NCBI GenBank assembly: GCA_964007475.1
Contig: OZ023274.1
Coordinates: forward strand, 22,960,043 to 23,024,042
Direction of reading: 5' to 3'
DNA: 64,000 bases
From: Hybos culiciformis
Taxonomy: Eukaryota; Arthropoda; Insecta; Diptera; Hybotidae
This document shows, in pieces, positions 32,623 to 43,110 of the stretch. Numbering within the stretch: the stretch's first letter is position 1; the number at the start of each line of letters is the position of its first letter. A model generated the notes under the pieces. It saw only the letters and a list, made by a program, of their open reading frames with translations, was not told where the DNA came from and made no database searches. A program made the position numbers and the translations under genes.

Positions 32623-35600
32623 ATGGCAGACGAAACAAATTTTTTGGTAAATGTAAGTTGTAATAATTTTAGCACAGATTTATGGGCTGGCATTCAAGAA
32701 TCTTTTCGCAAAGGTGAACTGGTTGATATTACATTAGAAGCTGAAGGACAATTCATCAAAGCACACCGTTTAGTTTTATCTGCACGTTCATCACATTTTC
32801 GAACAATGTTTACACAAATCTCAATAAATAAATCTCAGATAGGTAAGTTAATCTTATTACAACCAGTTTAATTTCTCAGATTTTCTCTATTTTAGTTTTG
32901 CAAGGCAATTCCTTGGAATTTGTTTTGCATACCTACCTACCGGATAAACTACGTACCTAGCTCAGAGCGCGAAGTCGATGACTTTTACCGACCACTCACT
33001 GCTAAAAGAAAATTACCAACGACCGCGACTGGAGCGACTCAAATCGGCTCCATACTAAAAAATTTATAAAAAAAATTTTTTTTTTCACTTTATTATTTTA
33101 ATTATTGAAAAAAAAATCAAAAATATAGAAAAATTTCACAGCCGATTGTAGCCGATTTTTTGGATCGACGGCGACCAATTCATTTTTTGCCAATTTCTTC
33201 TCCGACCGTTGTGTTTGACCGACTGAGGTCAGCGACTTCGAGCTCTGCCTAGCTTACACAACATAACTTATTGTATGAACACTTAATCTCGAACGAAACT
33301 CGCTGTAGTTACTTAAAATAATTTAATCTTGGAAAAATTTGACAGGTTGTTTATAATTTAAAATAAAAGATTTTATAAATGCATGCAGCATGAAGCTAAA
33401 TCATATACCTATCGGTAGTTCGTAATTTAGAACATAAATGTTATTTTTGAAAATATGTATGTGAAACAAAAAGCAACAACAACCCTTTCTTAATAAAAAC
33501 ATAGAACATCATTAAGAAATATTATTGAAATTTGCGAGTGAAAATCCAGGTTTCTTTCGAAAAATCAACAAAAACCTTTAAAACAAGTAGTCGACATACG
33601 AAAAAAAACATTGTTTGGTTATTTTTATTTCTCAAATCGTCTAATTAATTTTTTATACTACTAGTACTGATGCCAGAGATATACTCACTTTCATTAAGCA
33701 GAAGTCACTCACTACATGCTCCTATTATTGAAAACTAATTAGAGGTAATTTTTTCTCAAATTTATTTATTTTTTTTTACAGTATCTTTGACAAATGTAAG
33801 TTATAGGACATTAAAAGATTTAATTCAATATATGTATTTTGGTGAGGTTTTTGTTAAGACAGACGAATTTCACGAATTCGTTACGGCGGCCGATGCACTA
33901 AAAATTAACAGTTTAGTAAGTACCAATCTAATTATTTATTTCATTCATTTATAATAGGTATATTTATCAATTTATTATAATTATAAAACATTATATTCAA
34001 AAATATGATATATGCAATTTATACAAAAGAAAAATAATTAATTTGATTTGGCAACAGAGCACAATTCAAAAATTAAAAATTTCTTTTTATTAATTAATAC
34101 ACATCTCAGTCGCATACATTGTTTCAACTAATTTAAAATATTTTTTTTTTGTTATTTAAGGATGGTCCTTCATCAGGACGATCTCAAGCTAAACTAACAC
34201 TTGTATATCGAATAGCAGCAGAGCCGACGATTGGTACGGTCTTATCACCACGACTAGATAATAGTAATATAAATGAACAACTCGAATACAAAGTCCAATC
34301 ACAGTCAAAAGACAGAAAAAAACCAGTCCAAATAGATTTTCAAACTACAACACTAGCTGAATCGACACTATCTAAAGAGACGGCAATGAAAGAATGTCAA
34401 GATGAAAAAAGTGCTTCCAAGAAACAAGCTAAGCGACAACGAAGCACTGTTCTAGCATTTGTATCTACTCAAAGCGTAGCTCACATCCAAACAACATCAG
34501 AATCCGCAACTGAAACACAAAGTAAATTACAACATTGAATTGTGACAAAATGTTTGAAAAATATTTATTACGAACTCTACAGTTTGTTAAAAATTTATAA
34601 AATAAATCTAATTATATTTCACAAAGCTTCATTATATAATTTTATTACATTTTTGGCAATGAAAAAATGTCAAGATGAAAAAAGTGCTTCCAAGAAACAA
34701 CCTAAGCGACAACGAATCACTGTTCCAACATTTGTATCTACTCAAAGCGTAGCTCACATCCAAACAACATCAGAATCCGCAACTGAAGCACAAAGTAAAT
34801 TACAATATTGAATTCTGACAAAATGTTTGAAAAATATTTATTACGAACTCTACAGTTTGTTAAAAATTTATAAAATAAAACTAATTTTATTTCACAAAGC
34901 TTCATTATATAATTTTATTACATTTTTGGCAATGAAAGAATGTCAAGATGAAAAAAGTGCTTCCAAGAAACAAGCTAAGCGGCAACGAATCACTGTTCCA
35001 ACATTTGTATCTACTCAAAGCGTAGCTCACATCCAAACAACATCAGAATCCGCAACTGAAACACAAAGTAAATTACAATATTGAATTTTGACAAAAGCAG
35101 TTTGAAAAATATTTATTACGAACTCTACAGTTTGTTAAAAATTTATAAAATAAAACTAATTACATTTCACAAAGCTTCATTATATAATTTTATTACATTT
35201 TTGGCAATGAAAGAATGTCAAGATGAAAAAAGTGCTTCCAAGAAACAAGCTAAGCGACATCGAATCACTGTTCCAACATTTGTATCTACTCAAAGCGTAG
35301 CTCACATCCAAACAACATCAGAATCCGCAACTGAAACACAAAGTAAATTACAATATTGAATTGTGACAAAATGTTTGAAAAATATTTATTACGAACTCTA
35401 CAGTTTGTTAAAAATTTTTAAATTAAAACTAATTTTATTTCACAAAGCTTCATTATATAATTTTATTACATTTTTGGCAATGAAAGAATGTCAAGATGAA
35501 AAAAGTGCTTCCAAGAAACAAGCTAAGCGACAACGAATCACTGTTCCAACATTTGTATCTACCCAAAGCGTAGCTCACATCCAAACAACATCAGAATCCG

Positions 35601-36583
35601 CAACTGAAACACAAAGTAAGTTACAATATTGAATTGTGACAAAATGTTTGAAAAATATTTATTACGAACTCTATAGTTTGTTAAAAATTTATAAAATAAA
35701 ACTAATTTTATTTCACAAAGCTTCATTATATAATTTTATTATATTTTTTTCAGAATTTTTTAAAGATCTCGATCTCAACATTATTTCGGTTAGAGATTTT
35801 AATCAAAGTGATAATTTTGGTGAAGTTATTGTTAAAGAAGACGCATTAGCCGCTGAAGCATTACAAATTAAAAGTTTAAGAAATGTAAGTACCAATATCT
35901 AATTTTATGACATATTTATTTATTTATTTGATTGGTTTTATTAAATTTATCAAATTATTAATGCTATAACCATTATACCTATACCTATAAAAATGTAAGA
36001 TACCAAAATTATACAAACGATAAATAATTAATTTTGTTTCGCATTAACATTGTAGAGCACAATCTAAAATTAAAATTCTGATTTTTATATTTTTTTTAAT
36101 TAATTCAAATTCCTGCATATATTGTTATTAAGAAATTTATTTATTTTATTTAAGAATGATCCTTCATCAGCACTATGTCAAACTAAGTTTTCTACATTAG
36201 CAACTGCAGATCGAATGCCTGCACCGCCAATGATTAATATACCTGCGTCACCGCGAGCAGAGACAAGCAATGTAACACAACAAATTCAATATAAAACTGA
36301 AACACAGACTGATATCAAAAAACAACTTGGAATAGATTTAAAAAATGTGACAATATTGAAATCGACGAAACAACAGTCAAAACCACAAATAATAATTCAA
36401 GTGGACTTTCAACCAATACCCGCTGATAAAATTCATTCGCCAACTACGGCAGCATCAGCAGTAACAAAAAAACCTCTACCTGATGGAATGCAACATTTGT
36501 ATTATGATTTTTTCCCCAACAATGATTTATTTTTAGAAAGATTGGATAAATTGTTTGAGGCTCATTGTACTAAAAGAAAATGA
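32623..36583 (+). CDS. mod(mdg4)-like BTB/POZ protein with internally duplicated exons
   Basis: Proposed exons: 32623-32842, 33782-33915, 34161-34521, 35754-35884, 36155-36583. All are GT-AG with matching phases and encode 424 aa. Exons 1-2 form a BTB domain (about residues 1-118). It starts MADETNF, with GELVDITLEAEGQFIKAHRL, SARSSHFRTMFTQ, TLKDLIQYMYFGEV and ADALKINSL in the order typical of insect BTB proteins, and the wording is closest to mod(mdg4). The WNNF motif of most insect BTB domains is altered to CNNF. Exon 3 is a linker containing EYKV..VQIDFQTTT and KKQAKRQR. Exons 4-5 resemble exons 2-3 again: exon 4 keeps FGEVIVKEDAL and EALQIKSL but lacks the middle of the BTB half, and exon 5 begins NDPSSA and has IIIQVDFQ. 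No FLYWCH zinc finger is seen; the end is LERLDKLFEAHCTKRK. mod(mdg4) proteins act in chromatin and insulators by BTB dimerisation; whether this one does is unknown. If the exon 3 donor is unused, the protein would end at 34538. The exon model is inferred. Confidence 0.75.
32963..33247. mobile_element. hAT-like MITE in BTB intron 1
   Basis: The ends CAGAGCGCGAAGTCG and CGACTTCGAGCTCTG are inverted copies with one mismatch. CCTAGCT is repeated at 32956-32962 and 33248-33254. The interior carries CGAC/GTCG and GCCGATT words in both orientations near each end. CAGAG ends and a 7-8-bp duplication suggest hAT. It lies wholly within the intron and leaves the splice sites intact. Confidence 0.7.
34382..35753 (+). 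repeat. Five tandem 273-275-bp units spanning an exon end and intron
   Basis: Start words (GGCAATGAAA) recur at 34382, 34655, 34928, 35203 and 35476. Each unit holds a 129-bp segment coding for KCQDEKSASKKQ, then KRQR..VPTFVSTQSVAHIQ, then SESATE(T/A)QSK. A GTAAAT/GTAAGT donor and about 145 bp of intron-like DNA follow. The first unit's coding part is continuous with exon 3; only the last unit ends in a strong acceptor (TTTTTTTCAG at 35744-35753). Units 2-5 start where the intron is joined back to GGCAATG, so they lack a good acceptor; unit 2 has lost the nearby AG. Units differ at only a few bases each. Confidence 0.9.
35754..36583 (+). repeat. Second copy of the BTB exon 2-intron-exon 3 module
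   Basis: This block repeats 33782-34521 in order. Both donors read GTAAGTACCAAT, both introns share ATAATTAATTT and AGAGCACAATC-like words, and both following exons start (A/G)ATG(A/G)TCCTTCATCAG. The exon 4 protein retains the BTB helix words but is shortened. Because the introns are also similar, the copy arose by DNA duplication, not by retrotransposition. Confidence 0.75.
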
Positions 36584-36665
36584 CAAACAAGCCAAAAATA
36601 TGATTGTGTTCTAAGTAACGAAATCCCGAATAACAACGTTCAGAGTCTTCATGAAAAATTCAAAA

Positions 36666-36676
36666 CCAATAAAAAA
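36666..36676 (+). promoter_or_regulatory. Possible polyadenylation signal of the BTB gene
   Basis: AATAAAAAATA follows the stop codon at 36583 by about 85 bases. In AT-rich DNA this is weak evidence. Confidence 0.35.
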
Positions 36677-36690
36677 TATACATTTTTAAA

Positions 36691-36937
36691 AGCATAGTAA
36701 ATCTAAAAGTAATTAAATTAACATTATGAAATTGGTTAAAGAGTAAATAAATTTCAAAGGATTTAGGGTTAAAGCAATATTAAAGTTATGCTTGTTACAC
36801 ATTGGGAGATTTTTTAAAGAATTTTACTTTTTAATTTCATATTTTTTTAAAGAGTTTTTTGATGTTAATAAACTGATGATTCTTTTTATTGAAAAAAGGA
36901 AAAGAATAGCAATCACCTCTTTAACAAATTTTTGAGC
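36691..36937 (+). repeat. Dispersed repeat, copy 2
   Basis: The counterpart of 20508-20760, starting directly downstream of the BTB gene. See that entry for shared words. Differences are scattered substitutions and a few short indels. Confidence 0.8.
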
Positions 36938-39900
36938 TTACCCTTAGCAAAAAGTTAAAAAAAAGTTATAATAAGATGAACAAAATAATTCAGTCAAGAA
37001 TAAATATCAATAAAACCTCATTCATTTTGGTATAGTATCTTTATTAAATTTTCTTGATTAAACATATTATGACGTTTGATTTACTAGTTCTAGATTATTA
37101 AACTTCTTCTTATGTTAAATCCATGTTATTTTGCGTTAAGTCTTTCTTTCTTATTAGACCACTGTCCTACTAAAACATCCTAACGTACTATCTAGGGTAA
37201 ATTCAAAACTTAAAATAGATATTGTTAAGTTTCTTCATAAATAAAATTAAAATGCAAATAGGTTATAAAAATTAAAAGTCTCTGAACTATATAGATTAAG
37301 TTTTGTATACAGAAATGTTTATTAAAAAAAATAAATTGTGACATGAAAACTATGTTTATGTTTTTCTTTTGAAAAAGGGCATGCTTGCTTGTTTTATTAT
37401 TATTATTTATGTATAGTCAAGTACCATCTTATAAAATTATAAGTTACTGCACTTTCAAAATTAATCAAGTGCTTGATATTTACATTAAACACGTGTCTAT
37501 CGTTATGTTTCCGATTATCCATTTATACTTCTCATTATTACACTATGTTTATTGTACCTATACTATATATATCAATTTTAAAGGAAATTATAATTTATAT
37601 GCTTGAGTATGGATGCTATGTATTTGTGTGGTTTACACTGAGTTTGAGTTTTTAGAATAAAATCACAAGAATTGTTTTAAAGTTATAAGCGCGATTTGAG
37701 ATTTTAGAAAACATATACTTAAGATTGTTGTACTTACTTAGATCTTAGAAGATATGGCACTGAAAGTCTAAGTAAAATCAATTATTATCCAGTCTTTTTC
37801 AAAGAAATGTTTCATCGTCTGTTCGAAGAAGCGACTTGAATTTAAGCGCCAAAAACTTATTATTCTATTTTTATTAAGCTCAAGGTTAGCTTAAAGACTA
37901 AAATCTCTAGAATAGAAAATTTTTGGAAAAATAAAAAGTGAACTGAAAGTCATTATGCCGCCTGACTTTGTAACCATTTAAACAGAGATTTAATTTGATG
38001 TATGTATTTCAAAGTAGTATAATTATATATTTATACATATGTATATAAGAAAATTTGATTTGGTGAAAATTCTTTCATACCCTAATTTTACAGAAAAAAA
38101 AGAGAAGAAAACACAGGATAAAAAGAAGTCACGTGCAACCAAAAAGCACTTTTTTAATAAAATTCTTGTATAAATATTTTTTTTGTTTCTCCAAAAAACA
38201 AAAAACATGTTAAATGAAAAATAATGCATTTGGTTGTCAAATATATAATACATATAATACAAATATGTAAACAAAATCTTAGGGGTCTTTTATTCATAAA
38301 TAAAATTATGCTTTTTTATCCTTCTTATTTACATACATTTTTTTAAATGAGATATTGGTTTTTTGGTCATATCAGAAAAATGAAAATATACTTAATTTCA
38401 TTTTTTAATAATGTAACTAATAAACGGGCGTTGGTGCAGATAATGATATCATAAAATATATTATTTGCTAATTATTTACGCAACTTTCTGAGATATTTGA
38501 TATGGATGGGGGAAATAAATCTTAACATTATATCTCTTTGGGGAAATAAAAATTATGTTTAATAAAATTAGTGAAATATACTCATAGAGACAAAATTAGA
38601 ATCATTAGAACATGTATCTTGAATATTGCAAGGACTTCTCTTAAATATGGAATAAAAAATTATGAATATTATCATCTATTAATAAATATGCTTAAATGGT
38701 AAAATATAGTTTTCCCGGTGGAAAATTATCTATATAGACATTTTTATTTATTTTTTGTATGAATTTTTAATTCCAAGCATTGAATGTGTGTTTATTTATG
38801 AAAAGAATTTACAAACGATGAAAAACCATTAAAAAAAACTTTGGAAAGCCTTATTACAAATTTGAATAAGAATAAAAAAAGTAAATGAAAAGATAAGAAA
38901 AGAAATTAAATAAATTGATCCTCGAATTCCTTTACACAATAATATGTTGGAACTTAAAATTTAAACTATAAAATTTTATGGTTTTATTTAGTAAATCTGT
39001 TCACACCAGACCAGTAATTAACACTAAACTAGCCTAATTTTGGCAACTAAAATTTATTTATTATTGTTTTTATTTTCTATTATAATTTATAATTTTTTTT
39101 TTATTTTACATATTATTCCCGAAAACTTTTTTATTAAAAATATTGTGAATAAAAATATCACTAATGTCTTTTCTTAGTGTAATTAAATATCAAAAATATT
39201 TCATGTTGAATATTTTTATAGATGAGATGCCCAAGGCGTGTAGCAGCAGGTTAAGTTGCGAAAAAAGAGTTTTTGATTCTGTAGCTCTGCATAGACACGC
39301 GAAAGACCTTTGCTCGCTTCAAGACAAAAAAAATTTTCGGGAGAACCACTATTATTTATTTTGCTTGACCTCAACTACATAGAATGTGCTGTGATTTTTT
39401 ACAAATAACTGATATCCTTACCGGTTTTAGTTTTTAGTTTTAACAAGTAATTTAAGCTTAACCTGGTCTAACTAACTACAGAAACCCAAACTACTTTAGT
39501 TTTAGTTTAAACTTTATAATTTTATCCCTATCTAAACATATTACAAAGTTAATATTTAAAAATAAAAAGCATGGACTGAAACCTTGAAAAATTTGGGTTC
39601 AGGTTTAAGTTCCCATTTGAGTTCGGGTTCGGTTTCAGTCCCTGATAAAAAGTATAAATCTAAGATTTAAGCATAAATAAGATCAAATTTGTTATGTTAC
39701 TGCTATTTACAATTACAATTTATATAGTTTATATAGTACTGAAAAATTAACAGAAAAGTAAAATTATGTCTAAATTAACCAGAAATGTATCAATGTGATC
39801 TTTACATGCATACATAATGTATGTATGGATAATTGCAATTAAGTTTTAGGTAGAAATGTAATAAAAATTAATGAAAAAAGTTGTAATAAAACATTTGCCC

Positions 39901-40707
39901 AAAAGCCAAAAAAAAAACAAAAACTTTTTATTGACTTAAGCTAGAGCGCATTCTGGAAGATCATAAAATTTAACAAAAAGTTTGAAATATATTTTTCATT
40001 TAATTTTTATATGTACCTATTGTGTTTCGCATTAAAAGAAAAGAAAAGGATGAAGTTCGAATTAAAATAAATATTTTTTTTTTTTTTTTGATATTTTGTT
40101 TTTATTTATTTTCTGAAATATTTCATTTAATAATATAATAAATAATTTATTGAATAAAAAAATTATTGTTGAAATTGTTTTTATTTATATTTTGTTGACT
40201 TTTCAGTATTCAGTACATATTTGAAACAAGGAAATTTCTAATTATCATCCTTGTTAAAAAAAAAGGGAGCGGTACGTAAGACAGCATCACAAAATATTTC
40301 AGTACCAAAATCTTGCTTTTTGTTTAAATCTTGCAACATTAAGAACTTTCAATAATAAAATCTAGCACAAGAAAATTAAACATTTACAAAATAGGTATAG
40401 GTACACCACAAAATTGAAATGAAAATAATAATAAAAAATCATCGTTTTAATACATAAAAATCGTTTTCCTACTAAAACTTTGAGTCGTCGAAGCTTTGGC
40501 TTTAAACTTGTATGTTGTATACGGGCTATTTTATATGTGAAATGAATTAAATGATTGAGTCATTGATTTGATTTTGAAACTGTTGAAGCAAGTTTTTGTT
40601 CCAAAAGAATTCTAGTTTTGGTGAACAATCATCATAAAAGCATTTTAGGTGCCCATAAATTTTGGTTTGACAATATGCAAAAGATATTATAGTTATACCG
40701 ATTTATA
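36938..40707. other. AT-rich spacer
   Basis: No gene is supported. A 72-codon ORF at 39164-39382 covers a short GC-richer patch (about 39228-39345) with no recognised domain. A small inverted pair GGACTGAAACC/GGTTTCAGTCC lies near 39572 and 39632. ORFs at 37385, 37473 and 38023 are low-complexity. Confidence 0.5.
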
Positions 40708-41092
40708 CCGTATCTGAATTTGTCTGCAAAGGTGAATTCCTAAGGCCACCTTAACGAAACCAGACACACTCCTATTTTTTGACACTAAAAAAAAAAGATG
40801 TGTAAACAAACTCTTTTTTATCTTGTTTATTTTTAAATTTGTATTGCCAACCTTTTGAAAATAGAAAAAAGGCAGAAAAAAGTAAGGAAATAGCAGAAAA
40901 GTTGGCAACTATAATGTGTGCAAACTGAGCTTTTTTGTCTGCAAACTAACTTTTTTTGTCTGCAAACTGGCCTTTAACGCAAAGGTTAGTTTTTTTTTTC
41001 CTTTTTTTTTGTATGAGAAAGGCCTGTTCACAGGTCAGTTTACAGGTCAGTTCCGCTCTAAGGTCAGTTTTAAGGTCCAAGTGCAGATACGG
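40708..41092. mobile_element. TIR element with GGTCAGTTT motifs
   Basis: CCGTATCTGAATTTG at the left pairs with CAAGTGCAGATACGG at the right with two mismatches. Copies of AGGTCAGTT, and of GCAAACTG in the opposite sense, recur at 40919-40975 and 41032-41076. It contains TTTGTATGAGAAAGG. The ORFs on both strands here follow the repeats. No target duplication was identified. Confidence 0.55.
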
Positions 41093-41287
41093 CGAGGAAA
41101 ACTTTTGAATCTAATTTTTTTTTTTCTGAAATTTAAAGCATTTTTTTTGGGTTTCACATCTATACAGAAATTAGAAAGTTAAAGGTTATTATAATTAAAA
41201 ATTAAGATAAGTCTAATATTGAAAGAACAAAATAATGACAGAAAACATAACGTCTGATGAGAAATGAAACAACGTATGATATTTACC

Positions 41288-41952
41288 GCTGTGTTTAACT
41301 GGACGCGACGGACGCGACGGTGACGTTACAAACGTGAGAGACGTTGTGATTAATTTTTTTGCAGTTATACTGGACGTCTTCAACGTTGTAAAACTAAAAA
41401 GTAAGCTAAGGTAAACAAAACAACTTTCACTACTATTTTCAAATAAATTTAAAAAAATAAAAACGAAAAAATATTTAATTAATTTCTCTTCGAAACTCAT
41501 GTTGAAATTATTTACAGAAAATAAAATTTTTGGATGTTTTTTTGTTTAAAACGGTTGGTACTAAGTTTTCTGTTTAAACTTTTTTTTTATTTATTCGGGC
41601 ATTAAAACAGAATGCTTTGATTATCAACGTCCTTAACGTAAAAAGTTAAAATAGATTTAACTTTTAACGTCGTCAACGTCGCGTCGTCAACGTCAACGTC
41701 CAGTTAAACCGTCTCCATACACTTCCATACATTTAATATTTCTTACGTCTTTAGCGTCACGTCCGTCGCGTCCAGTTAAACAGAGCTATTAAAATACATT
41801 TCACTTTTTACGTCGTCAACGTCGCGTCGTCAACGTCGCGTCGTCAACGTCAACGTCCAGTTAAACCGTCTCCATACACTTCCATACATTTAATATTTCT
41901 TACGTCTTTAGCGTCACGTCCGTCGCGTCCGTCGCGTCCAGTTAAACAGAGC
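41288..41952. mobile_element. TIR element with CGTCGCGTC motifs
   Basis: TGTTTAACTGGACGCGACGG at the left pairs with CCGTCGCGTCCAGTTAAACA at the right. Between them ACGTC/GACGT words occur dozens of times. The right end carries an internal direct duplication: 41650-41790 and 41810-41955 share ACGTCCAGTTAAACCGTCTC, CATACACTTCCATACATT and GTCTTTAGCGTCACGTCCG. The target duplication is unclear. No ORF is credible. Confidence 0.75.
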
Positions 41953-42334
41953 TATTATACGTCATTATTAGATAATAACACCATTCGATTCCGCGTACTC
42001 GATTTTATAAGTACAACTATTTTGCAATATTCTTAATGTTGATTAAAATGTGTTTTTAGATGAAAATTTTACGTTACTTGATATTTTTCCATACGTTTTT
42101 TTTAATTTTCAAACCTTTAAACTCAAATTACTCGAAACTATACTTTTCATTATACATACATTGTTTCATTTCTGAGCAGACGATAATATTGTACAATGTA
42201 CACGGTCTATAGTTAACCGAATAATGAACGCAAATATAGATCAAAACAGTATACGTAATAAGTCTTAAGTAGAAAAGTAGACTTGAAAAAGAGCGCTGCT
42301 GAGCGTCGTAGCGGTAAACGACTCATATTCTTTA

Positions 42335-43107
42335 TGCTAGAGATAGAGTCGACGTAATTCACGCGCGTATGCGCGCGTAAAAAAAATAAAAAAAACCTGT
42401 TTTTTTTACCTGTTATGCTCAACGCCGTTCACATGCGAAAAACAAAAGAGAAAAATGTCATCCAATTTTTATTTTAATTATTATTTTTTCTTTAAAATTT
42501 TTTTTTAAGTAATTTTAGTTTTTAATTATTATCTTTTAGTTTTTAATTATTGTATTTAATAAAATAAAAAAGTTCATAAATATAATTATATTCAAAAATA
42601 AAAATTAAATAATTATTTATTGCAAATTTATTAAAATTTTTTATGTTTTATTAAGTTATAAATAAATTAAAAAGCATTATAAAAATATTCTGTTTGTAAT
42701 ATTTTTATAATGCTTTTTAATTTATTTATAACTTAATAAAACATAAAAAATTTTAATAAATTTGCAATAAATAAATATTAAATTTTTATTTTTGAATATA
42801 ATTATATTTATGAACTTTTTTATTTTATTAAATAATTATTTGTTTGTAAAATTTTTTTTTTTCTAAATACAACAAAATAAACAACACAATTATTTTTTCT
42901 AATTACAACAAAATAAACAACTCAATTATAAACAATTGATTTCCACAATGTACGGCGTAAAATACTGGGAAAGTTAAAATATTTCAACTTTTACGCGCGT
43001 AAGCTACGTTTTACGTCGTTGCGTATAGCCGGTCTCATACATTTTCATACAATTTGATTTTTTACGTGCGTACACGCGCGTGAATTACGTCGACTCTATC
43101 TCTAGCA
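42335..43107. mobile_element. PIF/Harbinger-like MITE with ACGCGCGTA motifs
   Basis: TTA flanks both sides (42332-42334 and 43108-43110). TGCTAGAGATAGAGTCGACG at the left is perfectly inverted at the right, and pairing runs on through TAATTCACGCGCG. Subterminal ACGCGCGTA/TACGCGCGT words recur. A separate AT-rich palindrome (42553-42836) is at the centre. Contains TCATACATTTTCATACAATT. The minus-strand ORF at 42213-42422 only overlaps the left end. Confidence 0.8.
42553..42836. repeat. Near-perfect AT-rich palindrome, 8-nt loop
   Basis: Arms 42553-42689 and 42698-42836 pair almost base for base around CTGTTTGT. They contain AGTTCATAAATATAATTATA and AAAAAGCATTATAAAAATAT with their complements. 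Such a long close palindrome could extrude as a cruciform and is prone to deletion or assembly error. Confidence 0.9.
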
Positions 43108-43110
43108 TTA

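Noticed and set aside
34542..35632. Four separate small genes of 85-92 codons
   Set aside because: They are the tandem units read through intron-like DNA (leader KNIYYELYSLLKI is AT-rich intron sequence); the repeat and splice signals explain them better.
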